Counted from the stretch's first letter, positions 27,547 to 37,748 are shown. The stretch: DNA of 64,000 nt from Stratiformator vulcanicus (GCF_007744515.1 NZ_CP036268.1:3580712-3644711); one strand, 5' to 3'. The notes: a model not told the origin generated them from the letters alone. Numbers and translations: made by a program.

Positions 27547-28545
27547 TCAAATCGCGATCGCGTGCGGGTCTTCATCGTCCCGTTCGGTCGTCGTTGCCAC
27601 GCTATATGCGTCACGGTCGCGGGTCGTGTAGGCGACCAGCAATTCTGCCAATAAGCCCAGCGACAAAGCCTGTGCCCCCAGAATGACCGCCACGATCGAA
27701 TACATCAGCAACGGGCGGTTGCCGATCGGCGTCGGTTCCCACACCCCGAACACATTCATGAAGACCCACTCGACGGCCAGATACGTCAGCCCAGCCGAGC
27801 CGATTCCAAAGAAGCCAAGCCCGATCGCTCCCATCAGATGCTGCGGTCGCTGACGGAAGCTGATCAAGAACGCCACCGTGATGAGGTCGAGCAACCCCCG
27901 CAGAAACCTGACGACGCCGTACTTGGAATAGCCGTGGACCCGCGGCCGGTGATGTACCGGTAATTCAGCCACGCGAAACCCACGCGAGTGTGCCAGCACG
28001 GCAATGAAGCGGTGCAGTTCCCCGTAGATGCGAATTTCCGAGGCGACTTCGCTCGTGAAGAGTTTCAGTCCGCAATTGTGATCGTGCAATTTTAAGCCGG
28101 TCATCGCCCCGACGAGCCAGTTGAAGACTTTGCTGGGGTACGTCTTGTGCCACGGGTCGAGACGCCGTTCTTTCCAACCGTTGACGACGTCGAAACCCTC
28201 GTCCATCTTCTGCATGAACTTCGGAATCTCCGCCGGGTCATCCTGCAGGTCGGCGTCCATCATCAAAATGCGTTCGCCGCGAGTGGCACGCATTCCGGCA
28301 GTCAGCGCCGCGGCTTTGCCGAAGTTACGGCGGAGTCGAATGCCGGAAACGCGATCATCTGCGCCGGCGAGTTCGTCGATGATCGCCCAGCTTCGATCGG
28401 TCGAGCCGTCGTCGATGAGAATCAGTTCGAACGTAATCTGAGCGGACTCACACGAACTCTTCACTTGGGTGAACAGTTCGCCGAGGCTGTCAGCTTCGTT
28501 CAGGACGGGGACGATGATGGAGAGTTTGGGGCATTCGTCTTGCAT
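27547..28545 (-). CDS. Family 2 glycosyltransferase of the polyprenyl-phosphate sugar synthase type
   Basis: A 332-residue protein with a cytosolic GT-A domain: '[18 protein letters not shown]' at the N-terminus, DDGSTD (45-50), the metal-binding DAD at 97-99 ([10 protein letters not shown]), and '[10 protein letters not shown]'. After residue 230 come two transmembrane helices, the DPM1/GtrB/ArnC plan, in which UDP- or GDP-sugar is moved to a polyprenyl phosphate at the inner membrane face. Its first 46 nt overlap the end of the flippase gene, an unusually long overlap for this window. The pair together suggests synthesis and flipping of a lipid-linked sugar. Confidence 0.88.
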   Translation of the reverse strand: MQDECPKLSIIVPVLNEADSLGELFTQVKSSCESAQITFELILIDDGSTDRSWAIIDELAGADDRVSGIRLRRNFGKAAALTAGMRATRGERILMMDADLQDDPAEIPKFMQKMDEGFDVVNGWKERRLDPWHKTYPSKVFNWLVGAMTGLKLHDHNCGLKLFTSEVASEIRIYGELHRFIAVLAHSRGFRVAELPVHHRPRVHGYSKYGVVRFLRGLLDLITVAFLISFRQRPQHLMGAIGLGFFGIGSAGLTYLAVEWVFMNVFGVWEPTPIGNRPLLMYSIVAVILGAQALSLGLLAELLVAYTTRDRDAYSVATTTERDDEDPHAIAI

Positions 28546-29684
28546 GACGACTCCTCAGGGGGGAGGTCGGCTTCCTGCCGAGAAATTGATTCATCCATAG
28601 GGCGGGACGCCGACTTGGCCAGTCGGCGCGGGTGGACTGCCATATAGAGTACACCGGCCACGATGATTTCGGTAACGAACCAGACCACTCGGACCAGGAC
28701 CGTTGCCAGGATCGCCGCCCGAGGGCCGACGTCGGGTTGTAATTTCAGTAGATTGAGCACCAGTCCTTCACGCACGCCGAGTCCGCCCGGCGAGAACACC
28801 GCGAGGAATCCGCCGACAGTCCCGATCGTCGATATCTCGGTCCAGACGTTGATGTCGGCCAAGGCCGCATCACTTCCGACGGCCCGCAGGCTCGCCCACA
28901 GGCTCAGCCCCTGCAAATACCACGCGACGACAAAACTGACCAAGCCGGCACCAATCAACTTCCAGTCGATCGGTCGACGCAGCGTTTCGGCATCGACACC
29001 GGCTGGCGCCGCTTTGACCGCGACGATCGTGAGCAGGCGAGAGATTAATGGCAGAGCGAGCAGGCAGGCCACGAATGTGAGAATCGGGGCGAGGTAGGGC
29101 TGCTCGACGAGTGAAATAAGTGACGTATCGGCCAGAAATTTCTGCATCGCTTCGGGCACGCGCGAACCGACTTCGGCGGGGAACAGGGCCGGGGCGAGTG
29201 CGACCATCACCGCCAGCCCGCAGCCCATCATGATCAGCGTTTCGTAAAACACCGTCACGACCGCCGTCCGCATTCGGCCGCCAGCCGCGGCACACATCTG
29301 CCCGCGAATGATCACCACGAACGCTTTGCCGGGCAGGTATTTGCCCAGATGGCCGCAGTAATAAGCTCGAGCAACCGCTTGCCACGGGATGTGGTCGCCC
29401 ATCCGCCGCATCAGCCGCTGCCAGAACCAGATCGAAGGGAACCACCCGACCGCGTAAAATAAGCCGGACAGCGCGAGCCACCCGTAGTGCAACTGAATTT
29501 CTCCGGCCGAATCACGACCGTCGTTCCAGAGTTTCCAGCCCTGCATTCCGACGAAAATCAGAACGGCAACGCACAGCAACCAGTTGAAGACTTTCCAACT
29601 GATGGAGCGGGCTTTGGGGCTGAGCCGAACCGATTTGAACCGTTCGCCGAACGTCATGGCAACTGTATTACTGACCGCCGACAT
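28500..29684 (-). CDS. Lysylphosphatidylglycerol-synthase TM-type (UPF0104/AglD) flippase-like membrane protein
   Basis: A 394-residue polytopic protein with about eight helices and the family signature PGGLGVREG at residues 299-307, as well as '[13 protein letters not shown]' in an early loop. The domain occurs in MprF flippase halves and in AglD-like proteins next to glycosyltransferases, where a role in moving lipids or lipid-linked sugars across the membrane is suspected. It is directly coupled to the GT2 gene: the last 46 nt, encoding a polar Glu/Ser/Pro-rich tail, overlap the GT2 start. The start is ATG 29684; ATG 29657 is the alternative. Confidence 0.85.
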   Translation of the reverse strand: MSAVSNTVAMTFGERFKSVRLSPKARSISWKVFNWLLCVAVLIFVGMQGWKLWNDGRDSAGEIQLHYGWLALSGLFYAVGWFPSIWFWQRLMRRMGDHIPWQAVARAYYCGHLGKYLPGKAFVVIIRGQMCAAAGGRMRTAVVTVFYETLIMMGCGLAVMVALAPALFPAEVGSRVPEAMQKFLADTSLISLVEQPYLAPILTFVACLLALPLISRLLTIVAVKAAPAGVDAETLRRPIDWKLIGAGLVSFVVAWYLQGLSLWASLRAVGSDAALADINVWTEISTIGTVGGFLAVFSPGGLGVREGLVLNLLKLQPDVGPRAAILATVLVRVVWFVTEIIVAGVLYMAVHPRRLAKSASRPMDESISRQEADLPPEESSCKTNAPNSPSSSPS

Positions 29685-29726
29685 TGTACTCGCCCGAAAC
29701 CGCTCTGAGGAAAGTCGACGCGGCGG

Positions 29727-30233
29727 TCACAGGAACTCATCTCCCTCGGCGAGATCCTGCTCCGTCACGACCGTCAAATCTGTCGGCTCCAGCGCCGTCA
29801 GCGCCAAGTCGAGGTCATCGACATAAAGCGCGACCGATCCTTGGCCCCTCCGACGGTGCATCAGCGGGTACGCATAATGAATATTGACTTCAGCCCGCAA
29901 GAGCGGTCGGCAGATCTCAGTGAACGGTTGCGGATCATCCGGCAGGACAATCCCGATGACATCGTTCTCGAACACGGTCAAACCGGTGAGAGCAAAGATT
30001 TCGTGAGCCCGCTCATAATTGTCCATAATCATGCGGGTGACGGCGAAGTCGACCGAGTCGAGAATACTCAAACCGACGACTTTCAGATCATCGCGCTCGA
30101 TTTGTCGCATCAGGTCGGTCAGATTACCGACGCGGTTTTCCATAAAGACGCTGAACTGCCGCAGGCACGCCCAAGGACGACCGCGCGCGGTCTCTGTCTC
30201 CGTTGGTGTCATTGCTCCGTAATCACTCGACAT
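29727..30233 (-). CDS. Tandem ACT-domain protein
   Basis: A 168-residue protein with two ACT-like beta-alpha-beta-beta-alpha-beta units: the first at about 25-95 ('[34 protein letters not shown]'), the second at about 95-160 with '[19 protein letters not shown]' and '[15 protein letters not shown]'. ACT domains bind amino acids or other small ligands and regulate enzymes in amino-acid metabolism; stand-alone proteins of this kind occur in planctomycetes. No catalytic domain is attached. The ATG at 30233 is used; ATG 30212 is possible. It lies 43 nt upstream of the flippase gene. Confidence 0.8.
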   Translation of the reverse strand: MSSDYGAMTPTETETARGRPWACLRQFSVFMENRVGNLTDLMRQIERDDLKVVGLSILDSVDFAVTRMIMDNYERAHEIFALTGLTVFENDVIGIVLPDDPQPFTEICRPLLRAEVNIHYAYPLMHRRRGQGSVALYVDDLDLALTALEPTDLTVVTEQDLAEGDEFL

Positions 30234-30507
30234 GGCCCGTCCCCGCCCTGTCCGTTACCGATTGCCGACGCATCACGATGAGCCGAGACACTTGTCTCGC
30301 CAACGTCGCGAACGCCCGAACTCTTTACCAAGCGGTAAGTTACGAGAAATCATCTGGCGGGTCAATCACCCCGTCAGCGGTCTGCACCGCAGCAGGCGAT
30401 CGGCATGACCTAAAATGGGCAAGCCTGACGCGGTTGCGATCGGAAATCACTGACCCCAATGATTACTGGGAACCCGGCTTTTCTTTCCGGCCAAATCCGG
30501 AGGATCG

Positions 30508-31134
30508 TCAGCAGTCTGCCGCGTTCAAGAATTGGGCACCAGCGACAATCAGGGAGGCGATTTGCACGGCTTCAAGGATGGCTTCGTCCTGGACGCCGAG
30601 AGTTCTCGCCTTCTTGACGTGCCCGGCGACACAGGGCTTGCAGGCGTTGAGATTACTGACGGCGACGCTGAGCAGTTCCACCGTCTGATCGTCGAACGAA
30701 GTATTTTGAAACGCGTGCGCCCGCAAACTCACCGGCATGCCTTCGAACACGTCACTCCCGGCGATATCACGAAATTTGAAGAACGAGTTGTACATGGCGT
30801 TCGACGCCACAATGGCTCCGATGTCGCCGATGTGCTTTTCGTCGAGACCGCGCGATGAACCCATGTCGGTCAGAAAATCGACGAGGGGAGAACATTCTTC
30901 CTTGAGGGCGACCGCGAGCGCGATCGCCGTTTTCGTAGGCGGGTCGAGCTTGCCTTCTTTCACCACGAACTTCTTGAAGTTCATGTAGAAGTCCTGCAGG
31001 AACGCCGGCACACGGCCCATGACCAGAAAGACTGGCGGGACCTCGTCGGCGTCCAGCATCTCTTTGATGCGGCCGTAAGTCGTTGCGGTTTTATCGGTCG
31101 CTTCGCTTTCCCGCAGTGGCGCAATCCGTTTCAT
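30508..31134 (-). CDS. AhpD-like alkylhydroperoxidase/carboxymuconolactone decarboxylase family protein
   Basis: A 208-residue all-helical protein. The redox motif of AhpD is present at C165/C168 with His172 (NACKPCVAGHVKKA). The first half repeats the fold (ALAVALKEECSPLVDFLTDMG) but has only one cysteine (C81), so the protein is an internal duplication with one degenerate active site. A Shine-Dalgarno site (GAGAGGA, 8 nt upstream) supports ATG 31134. It lies downstream of ahpC on the same strand, separated by a terminator hairpin, consistent with a peroxide-reducing pair in which AhpD re-reduces AhpC (established for actinobacterial AhpD). Confidence 0.88.
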   Translation of the reverse strand: MKRIAPLRESEATDKTATTYGRIKEMLDADEVPPVFLVMGRVPAFLQDFYMNFKKFVVKEGKLDPPTKTAIALAVALKEECSPLVDFLTDMGSSRGLDEKHIGDIGAIVASNAMYNSFFKFRDIAGSDVFEGMPVSLRAHAFQNTSFDDQTVELLSVAVSNLNACKPCVAGHVKKARTLGVQDEAILEAVQIASLIVAGAQFLNAADC

Positions 31135-31177
31135 CTCAGCGTTCCTCTCCGAGGAGTTTTGGAGGAGTCTTGATAAA

Positions 31178-31207
31178 AAAGCCCACGGGTGAATCCCCGC
31201 GGGCTTT
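31178..31207 (-). terminator. Palindromic terminator, family A copy 3 (after ahpC)
   Basis: A 30-nt element with the same geometry as copies 1 and 2: 12-nt arms beginning AAAGCCCACGGG, 6-nt loop TGAATC, one A.C mismatch inside the stem. On the minus strand it follows the ahpC stop by 24 nt and leads into U residues (A-run 31175-31180 on the plus strand). Some read-through would allow the AhpD-like gene to be co-transcribed. Confidence 0.8.
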
Positions 31208-31231
31208 CAAATTCTTGAACCAGCTCATGCA

Positions 31232-31801
<570 letters not shown>

Positions 31802-32050
31802 TCTACTGTTCCTTAATCTCAGATGATTCGATTGTCTTCGGGACGGAAAAATGGAATCGGCTCGTGCAGACGCAAAGCCGATATGAGTCGCTATTCAGTA
31901 AGGAGTATAGACAGCCCCTTGACCCGTTCAAGCAACGCCGATCTCGAACGGGCCGAGGCCGCTACTACTGCTGAGGCCGCACGGATCAAACCGTATTCGG
32001 CTCTCACGACAGTTGAGAAGTGCCCGTATTTCAAAGGCACAAACCGTCTT

Positions 32051-32076
32051 GGGCGGGAGAGCCGAACGCCTCCCGC
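32051..32076 (-). terminator. Hairpin after the hendecad-repeat propeller gene
   Basis: An 8-bp perfect stem (GGCGGGAG/CTCCCGCC) with a 10-nt loop, 24 nt after the minus-strand stop at 32100. No long U-run follows. The rest of 31802-32099 shows no gene and probably contains the ahpC promoter at its left end. Confidence 0.5.
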
Positions 32077-32099
32077 CGACCGATCGAGCTGACGCCGAA

Positions 32100-33398
32100 T
32101 TACAGTCCGGCATCAATCACGATCAGCGTTCCGGGTGAGAGCGGTTTGCCGTCGCTGGCCTTTTTGCTCTCGTCCGCGGTGCCGACGACACAGACGAACA
32201 AACGCCCGTCCTTGTCGAACGCAATCCCCGCCGGTTTATCGAGGCTGAGGACCTTCTTTGTCGTCACTTCATCGCCGTCAATCATGACTTCGAACAAGCC
32301 GGCGTTGTCAGGCTCGGCCCAAGCGAAATCGGTGACGTACATCTTGTCGGTCTTCGGGCTGATCGCGAGACCGGCCGGGTCGCTCAGTCCGAGTTCATAC
32401 TTCTTTTTCAGTTCTTTTGATTCGGCGTCAAAAGCGAGCAGCAGGGCATCGCCCGGGAGATTGATCTCTCCCATCTGCCCGACGTAGAGCGTCTTGCCGT
32501 CTTTGCTGAGCTCAACCGGCACGGGAGCATCGACGCCGACCAATTCTTTCGTGGCAATTCCCGGCTTCAGTTCGGTCGGCTTGCCATCTTCAATGGGAAT
32601 TTCGAGTACCCAGCCCTTGGTGTCGTCGCCATTGGCACTGACGAAAATCGAATTTTCGCCGACGGCCACGTCGTAGAAGTTACCCTCGCCTTTGCCGACT
32701 TCGGCATCCGGCTTGAGTGGACCAAGGGTGAACTTGGCGTCTTTGGCCTCGTCCATCGGATTTTCGGCCGGCTCGTTCTTCACCTGATAAATGCGGACGA
32801 CCTCTTCGTTGTCGGGTCGGCTTCCGTCGCCGACCACGAGCATGTCGGCTCCCATGAAGTCGAGTCCGAGCGGGCCGATGTCATACTTCGGACCCTTGCC
32901 GTAGACATCTTTGGGGTAGCCGGCGATCTCAAGCGAAACGGCGTGTCCTTTCGGATCGTAGCGGTAAATGCCGTAGCGGCTGGCGACAAACACGTGGCCG
33001 GTCGCTTCATGCACGGCAACGCCTGTCGGCGTTTCAAGATTCGTGACAAGGACCGTCGGCTCAGGGCCTTCCGGCTCCTTCTCGCCTTCTTTCTCTTCGC
33101 CCTCTCCGGTCACTTCCTCAGCCGCTTCCTCAACTTTTTCTTTGACTTCTTTTGCGGCTTCCTTGGTTTTTTCAGCCGCTTCTTTGGCGGTCTCTTCGAC
33201 CGACTCCGCGGCATCTTCGACAGCTTTCTTGGTCTCTTCAGCCGCATTTTCAGCAGCCTCTTTGGTCTCTTCGACGACTTCTTCGGCGGTCGTTTCGCCT
33301 TCCTTCTCGCCCTCTTGATCCTGGGCATAGAGCGGCATCGATGCCGCAAACATGAAGAGTGCCGTCAATAGCCAAGCCGCAGTCAATCGAAGGTTCAT
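32100..33398 (-). CDS. Exported protein: five-fold 11-residue helix repeat plus NHL/SMP30-like propeller
   Basis: A 432-residue protein from the ATG at 33398 (AGGA 5 nt upstream; TTG 33410 is less likely). A signal peptide ends near LYA (residue 25). Residues 41-95 are five tandem 11-mers rich in Glu, Lys and Ala (VVEETKEAAEN, AAEETKKAVED, AAESVEETAKE, AAEKTKEAAKE, VKEKVEEAAEE), the hendecad pattern of LEA group 3 and apolipoprotein-like amphipathic helices. From residue 110 on the repeats 'TPTGVAVHEATGHVFVASRYGIYRYD', 'DVAVGENSIFVSANG' and 'PAGIAFDKDGRLFVCVVG' predict a six-bladed propeller. Location is periplasmic or outside. The role is unknown; the helix could bind membranes or protect against drying (inference). 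Confidence 0.8.
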   Translation of the reverse strand: MNLRLTAAWLLTALFMFAASMPLYAQDQEGEKEGETTAEEVVEETKEAAENAAEETKKAVEDAAESVEETAKEAAEKTKEAAKEVKEKVEEAAEEVTGEGEEKEGEKEPEGPEPTVLVTNLETPTGVAVHEATGHVFVASRYGIYRYDPKGHAVSLEIAGYPKDVYGKGPKYDIGPLGLDFMGADMLVVGDGSRPDNEEVVRIYQVKNEPAENPMDEAKDAKFTLGPLKPDAEVGKGEGNFYDVAVGENSIFVSANGDDTKGWVLEIPIEDGKPTELKPGIATKELVGVDAPVPVELSKDGKTLYVGQMGEINLPGDALLLAFDAESKELKKKYELGLSDPAGLAISPKTDKMYVTDFAWAEPDNAGLFEVMIDGDEVTTKKVLSLDKPAGIAFDKDGRLFVCVVGTADESKKASDGKPLSPGTLIVIDAGL

Positions 33399-33561
33399 CG
33401 TCGTCCTCAATCCGTATTGTCCGAACGGTTATTCGTATATCCGCGGGATTTCGTCGATCACCCGCAACGCTGAGGCTATCCATCCTGCCCCATTGATTCA
33501 AATTGATCCGGAGTAATTCCCGACCAACGAGACGATCACGGGGGTCGGATGAAAGCTTCGT

Positions 33562-34581
33562 CTACTCCGGTAGGTCAGGTGCGCTGATATCCGGATAGGA
33601 TTCGCTGCTGAGTCCTTCTTCCAAGAAAATCACGAGGTCGCTCTTCTCGTTCTCCGTCAGGTTGAGTTCGAACAACTCCTCGTCGAGATACTCGTTCTTG
33701 ATACCGCCCTTGTCGTAATGTTCGACGACTTCCCGAAGCGTCTTGATGCTGCCGTCGTGCATGTACGGGCCGGTCCGTTTGATTTCTCGAAGCGTCGGCG
33801 TTTTGAACGACCCGGTGTCGCCACCGAGCCCGCTGACCACGACGCGGCCTTTGTCGAAGTCGGGTTTGTCCATCCCGATTCCGATGTTGTGAAACGCGTT
33901 GTCGGTGAAGTTCGCCCCGGCATGACAGGCCGAGCAATTCGCCTTCCCGAAGAACAACTCCATCCCACGCTTCGCCGCGGGCGAGAGGGCCTCTTTGTCG
34001 CCATCCTCGAATTTGTCGTACGGGGCGTTGCCCGACAGGATCGTCCGTTCGAATGCTGCGATGGCGACGGCAATTCGCCCTTCGGTCACTTCACCACCGA
34101 AGACCTCTTCGAATTGCCGGCGGTACCCGTCAACGGAATTGAGCCGTTCGATGACACCGTCATTGCCTCCCATGGCCATACCCATTTCGATGGGGTTCTG
34201 AATCGGCCCGAGCGCCTGTTCTTCGAGCGATTTGGCTCGGCCGTCCCAGAATTGGAAGCGGTTGAATGCCGTGTTGATGACGGTCGGTGCATTGCGACCA
34301 CCTTTTTGCCCGCCGACGCCTGACGAAACGGGATTCGGATCGGCCCAACCATGTTTCGGATCGTGGCAACTGGCGCACGAGATCGACTTATCCTTCGACA
34401 GCCGTTTGTCGAAGTAGAGCTGCTTGCCGAGGCTGACCAGTTCGCCGGTCATCTTCGTTCCCTTGGGAATCGGCACTTCGTCGAGCCCTCCCGGAACCTG
34501 CAGAAACGAGTGCACGTCATCGGCTGCGGAACAGATGCCGCAGCAAGTCAGTGTGAAGAGTGCGAACAGGATCGGTCGCAT
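33562..34581 (-). CDS. Diheme cytochrome c peroxidase (CcpA/MauG family)
   Basis: A 339-residue periplasmic protein. ATG 34581 gives a signal peptide (MRPILFALFTLTCCGICSA); the frame is open to 34731 but that part falls in repeats. Two c-type heme sites are present: CASCH (69-73) and CSACH (216-220). 'LGKQLYFDKRLSKDKSISC', 'NAPTVINTAFNRFQFWDGRA', and 'FKTPTLREIKRTGPYMHDGS' are family motifs. The enzyme reduces hydrogen peroxide with electrons from a periplasmic cytochrome. Its nearness to ahpC and the AhpD-like gene makes this a peroxide-defence region, though each seems to have its own promoter. Confidence 0.93.
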   Translation of the reverse strand: MRPILFALFTLTCCGICSAADDVHSFLQVPGGLDEVPIPKGTKMTGELVSLGKQLYFDKRLSKDKSISCASCHDPKHGWADPNPVSSGVGGQKGGRNAPTVINTAFNRFQFWDGRAKSLEEQALGPIQNPIEMGMAMGGNDGVIERLNSVDGYRRQFEEVFGGEVTEGRIAVAIAAFERTILSGNAPYDKFEDGDKEALSPAAKRGMELFFGKANCSACHAGANFTDNAFHNIGIGMDKPDFDKGRVVVSGLGGDTGSFKTPTLREIKRTGPYMHDGSIKTLREVVEHYDKGGIKNEYLDEELFELNLTENEKSDLVIFLEEGLSSESYPDISAPDLPE

Positions 34582-34687
34582 TGGGAACCTCGCAAAAACT
34601 GGAACATGCCGTGAGTGATGATCTCCCGTTGTAAATGTCGTTCGAACGCGACACAAGCCGCGTGCGATGTCCACGAGCGCAATCGAG

Positions 34688-34763
34688 CACAAGCCGCGCA
34701 CGAAGTAAGCGGGTAAGGGAACACGCCCCACACGCTATCCGCTTACTTCGTGCGCGGCTTGTG
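34688..34763. repeat. 25-bp perfect inverted repeat between divergent genes
   Basis: Two 25-bp arms (34688-34712, beginning CACAAGCCGCGCACGAAG, and 34739-34763) flank a 26-nt centre. Related shorter pieces (CACAAGCCGCG, GGCGGCTTGTGCGCG) occur at about 34653 and 34784, so the spot holds a cluster of such sequences. The motif resembles family B in starting ACAAGCC and ending in AAGGGA. It lies in the intergenic gap between the peroxidase (-) and asnS (+) genes and must sit close to both promoters. Confidence 0.8.
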
Positions 34764-34858
34764 TTGTCCCTTCGAATCCCGTGGGCGGCTTGTGCGCGAA
34801 ATTCGTGGCAGGGATACTCGTCATTCGGAGCGACATTCCATCATTTGCAGGACGCAGC

Positions 34859-36253
34859 ATGACCGCCCTTCCGCGCATCAATCACTTACTCACCTCCGGG
34901 AAACCGGGAGAGTCCGTTCGCATCCGCGGCTGGGTCCGCACGCGCCGCGACTCGAAGCAGGGCTTCTCGTTCGTCGAGGTCAACGACGGAAGTTGCATGG
35001 GCAACATCCAGGTCGTCGTACCGGGCGAGGTGCCGGGCTACGCGGAGACAATCAAGTCGGTCACCACCGGAGCGAGCATCGAAGTTGAAGGCGAGTTGAA
35101 GGAGTCACCCGGCAAGGGGCAGCGGGTTGAGGTCGAAGCGTCATCGCTCCGCGTGATCGGTTCAGCCGACCCGGAGAAATATCCGCTCCAAAAGAAGCGG
35201 CACAGCTTCGAATACCTGCGCGAGATCGCTCACCTGCGGCCGCGATCGAATACCTTCGGAGCGGTCGCCCGCGTGCGAAACCGCATCAGCTACGCTGTCC
35301 ACGAGTTCTTTCAGTCACGCGGATTTCTCTACATCAATACCCCCGTCATCACGACCAGCGACTGCGAGGGCGCCGGCGAAATGTTTCAGGTCACCACCCT
35401 CGACCTCGCCAAGCTCGCACAGCTTCAGACGACGCTCGACTTCTCGCAGGACTTTTTCGGCAAGCCGGCTTCGCTGACAGTGAGCGGGCAATTGGAGGCC
35501 GAAATCTACGCGACGTCACTCGGTGACTGCTACACCTTCGGTCCGACGTTCCGCGCCGAGAACTCGAATACCGCTCGGCATCTGGCCGAGTTCTGGATGA
35601 TCGAACCGGAGATGCCCTTCTACGAACTGCCGGAGAATATGTCGCTCGCCGAGGAGTTCATCAAATCGGTCTGTCGGGCCGTGCTCGACGACTGTCAGGA
35701 AGATATGGATTTCTTCAATAAGCGGATCGACGACACGGTTCTCGCGACGCTCGACAACATCCTCGCTCACGAATTCATCCGGCTGCCCTACACGGAGGCG
35801 ATCGACATCCTTGAGAAGTCGGGCCAAGAGTTCGAGTACCCGATCGAGTGGGGCCGTGACCTACAGTCGGAGCATGAGCGCTATCTGACCGAGCAGCACT
35901 TCAAGCAGCCGGTGATCCTGCACGACTACCCGCGAACCATCAAACCGTTCTACATGCGGTGCAACGAAGACGGCAAAACGGTCCGGGCGATGGATGTGCT
36001 CGTCCCCCGCGTGGGCGAGATCATCGGCGGCAGCCAACGCGAAGAGCGGCTCGATGTCCTCACCGATCGCATGCAAGAACAGGACCTCGACCCCGCCGAG
36101 TACTGGTGGTACTGCGAACTCCGCGAATACGGCACCGTCCCCCACAGCGGCTTCGGCTTAGGCTTGGAACGTCTTGTCCAGTTAGTGACCGGGATGCAAA
36201 ATATCCGCGACGTGATTCCGTTTCCTAGAACGCCGGGACATGCGGAGTTTTGA
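34859..36253 (+). CDS. asnS: Asparaginyl-tRNA synthetase
   Basis: A 464-residue class IIb synthetase that charges tRNA-Asn. The OB-fold anticodon-binding domain (15-105: [22 protein letters not shown]) precedes the class II core with motif 2 ([23 protein letters not shown]) and motif 3 ([15 protein letters not shown]), and it ends [11 protein letters not shown], the AsnRS hallmark. ATG 34859 gives the usual N-terminus; the longer frame to 34781 is in repeats. The initiator tRNA gene follows 130 nt downstream on the same strand. Confidence 0.97.
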   Translation: MTALPRINHLLTSGKPGESVRIRGWVRTRRDSKQGFSFVEVNDGSCMGNIQVVVPGEVPGYAETIKSVTTGASIEVEGELKESPGKGQRVEVEASSLRVIGSADPEKYPLQKKRHSFEYLREIAHLRPRSNTFGAVARVRNRISYAVHEFFQSRGFLYINTPVITTSDCEGAGEMFQVTTLDLAKLAQLQTTLDFSQDFFGKPASLTVSGQLEAEIYATSLGDCYTFGPTFRAENSNTARHLAEFWMIEPEMPFYELPENMSLAEEFIKSVCRAVLDDCQEDMDFFNKRIDDTVLATLDNILAHEFIRLPYTEAIDILEKSGQEFEYPIEWGRDLQSEHERYLTEQHFKQPVILHDYPRTIKPFYMRCNEDGKTVRAMDVLVPRVGEIIGGSQREERLDVLTDRMQEQDLDPAEYWWYCELREYGTVPHSGFGLGLERLVQLVTGMQNIRDVIPFPRTPGHAEF

Positions 36254-36382
36254 TGATTTCGCGCGAACCTTCAGCCAGCTTGTCCTGTCAGGACCGGAAC
36301 AAACCGGGAGATCGGCGAAATTCCGCGCGGTACTGTTGCCGATCGCCCCACATCGCCGATAGTATTCCTCGCCCACACATGA

Positions 36383-36456
<74 letters not shown>

Positions 36457-36466
36457 CTTTTTCAGT

Positions 36467-36534
36467 GCAGGTGCCAAGCCAATTGGCACCTGCGACAGAA
36501 TTTCAGTGCCGGAGCCAAGCCAATTGACTCCGGC
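36467..36534. repeat. Two tandem hairpins sharing CCAAGCCAATT (family E)
   Basis: The first hairpin (36467-36493) has a perfect 10-bp stem GCAGGTGCCA with loop AGCCAAT. The second (36508-36534) has a 7-bp outer stem GCCGGAG/CTCCGGC and the same core GCCAAGCCAATTG. Both are preceded by TTCAGTGC, so the unit is a direct repeat of about 41 nt. They lie between the tRNA 3' end and a strong terminator and may affect 3' processing. Confidence 0.7.
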
Positions 36535-36545
36535 GAATCGATCTC

Positions 36546-36575
36546 AAAGCCCACCGGTTGCAACCGGTGGGCTTT
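36546..36575 (+). terminator. Palindromic terminator, family A copy 4 (after the tRNA)
   Basis: A perfect 30-bp palindrome with the same loop TTGCAA as copies 1 and 2 but with arms AAAGCCCACCGG: the tenth arm base is changed from G to C, and its partner is changed to match, so pairing is preserved. It continues into TTTTTG on the plus strand, making a good intrinsic terminator for the tRNA-fMet transcript. Confidence 0.85.
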
Positions 36576-36674
36576 TTGCATTGGCGACATTTCATCTGGC
36601 AAAGTGGTCCGTTCGTGTTCTAACTTTCCGGCAGAAGGGAAATTCACAAGTCGCAGCATTCAAGCAGACCCGAC

Positions 36675-37748
36675 ATGCCATTTCGCATCCTTTCCCTTGA
36701 TGGCGGCGGCATCCGTGGCGCCTTTGGGGCCGCATTTCTCGCTGAGATCGAAGAACGGTGCGAATGCCCGCTGGCCGAGTATTTTGATCTGATCGCCGGC
36801 ACTTCGACGGGATCGATTATCGCGCTGGCGATCGCATCAGGGCTGAAAGCCTCGGAGGTCGTCACGCTTTATGAAGAGCACGGCCATGACATCTTTCATC
36901 CGCGGCCGCGATTCGTCCCCCAAAATTGGACGAAGATGGTTTACCCGCTCGTCCGTTTCATCTTTCAGCGGCGCACCGGTTCCGACATCGACGACTTCTT
37001 CCGCTCGCTGTATTGCCCGCAGGCTCTTGAATACGCCTTTGAGTCGACCTTCGGGGACCTGCGGATGCAGGATCTCCGTGATTCGCGGGTGATTGTACCA
37101 TCGGTCAACCTGAGCCGCGGCAAGGTCCATGTATTCCGCACCCCGCACCTTCCCGGCGTGGGTGACGCGGCTGACCTCAGATTGGTCGACATCCTACTCG
37201 CGGCCACGGCGGCACCGACTTATTTCCCGCACAAGATGATGCCCGACGGCGACGCCTACTGCGACGGCGGCGTGTGGGCGAACAATCCAGCCGTCATCGC
37301 CGTCGCCGAAGCCGTGAAAATTCGCGACTACTACCGCTGCCCCGAAGATACCGCGCCGGTCGACTTGTCCGATGTCCATGTCCTGTCGATTGGCACCGGA
37401 GATCTGCGGTACGAACTAACGCCGCCCGGCAGCGACGCCGGCTCGCTGTTCTGGGCGCGACACATCGCCGATGTGATGGGCACCTCGCAGGTGCAAGGTT
37501 CGCAGCTCCCGCTCGATTTCATCCTTGGAAATCGGTACGTGACGATCAATTTCCCGCTTGAAGACCCATCGTGGACGCTCGACGCCGTCGATCAGATCGA
37601 CAATTTTCTCCAACTGGGGCGGGAAAAGGCGAACCGACTGTCCGAGTTTGTCTGCGACCAGTTTCTTGACCGACCGACAGATCGATTCGTTCCCTGTTCA
37701 GAGGCGGAACATCGAACCGCGCCGGTCTCGGCGGCGTCTCGTCAATAA
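36675..37748 (+). CDS. Patatin-like phospholipase
   Basis: A 357-residue lipid hydrolase. The oxyanion loop DGGGIRG is at residues 9-15, the nucleophile elbow GTSTG at 42-46 (S44), and the catalytic Asp is D197 in DGGVWANNP; the Ser-Asp dyad is intact. 'LSLDGGGIRGAFGAAFLAEIE' at the extreme N-terminus and the overall length resemble CapV-type effectors of CBASS defence and also housekeeping patatins. No CD-NTase (cGAS-like) gene, CapV partner or other defence gene is near, so a general phospholipase role is equally likely. No signal peptide: cytoplasmic. It follows the tRNA terminator and probably has its own promoter. Confidence 0.9.
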   Translation: MPFRILSLDGGGIRGAFGAAFLAEIEERCECPLAEYFDLIAGTSTGSIIALAIASGLKASEVVTLYEEHGHDIFHPRPRFVPQNWTKMVYPLVRFIFQRRTGSDIDDFFRSLYCPQALEYAFESTFGDLRMQDLRDSRVIVPSVNLSRGKVHVFRTPHLPGVGDAADLRLVDILLAATAAPTYFPHKMMPDGDAYCDGGVWANNPAVIAVAEAVKIRDYYRCPEDTAPVDLSDVHVLSIGTGDLRYELTPPGSDAGSLFWARHIADVMGTSQVQGSQLPLDFILGNRYVTINFPLEDPSWTLDAVDQIDNFLQLGREKANRLSEFVCDQFLDRPTDRFVPCSEAEHRTAPVSAASRQ

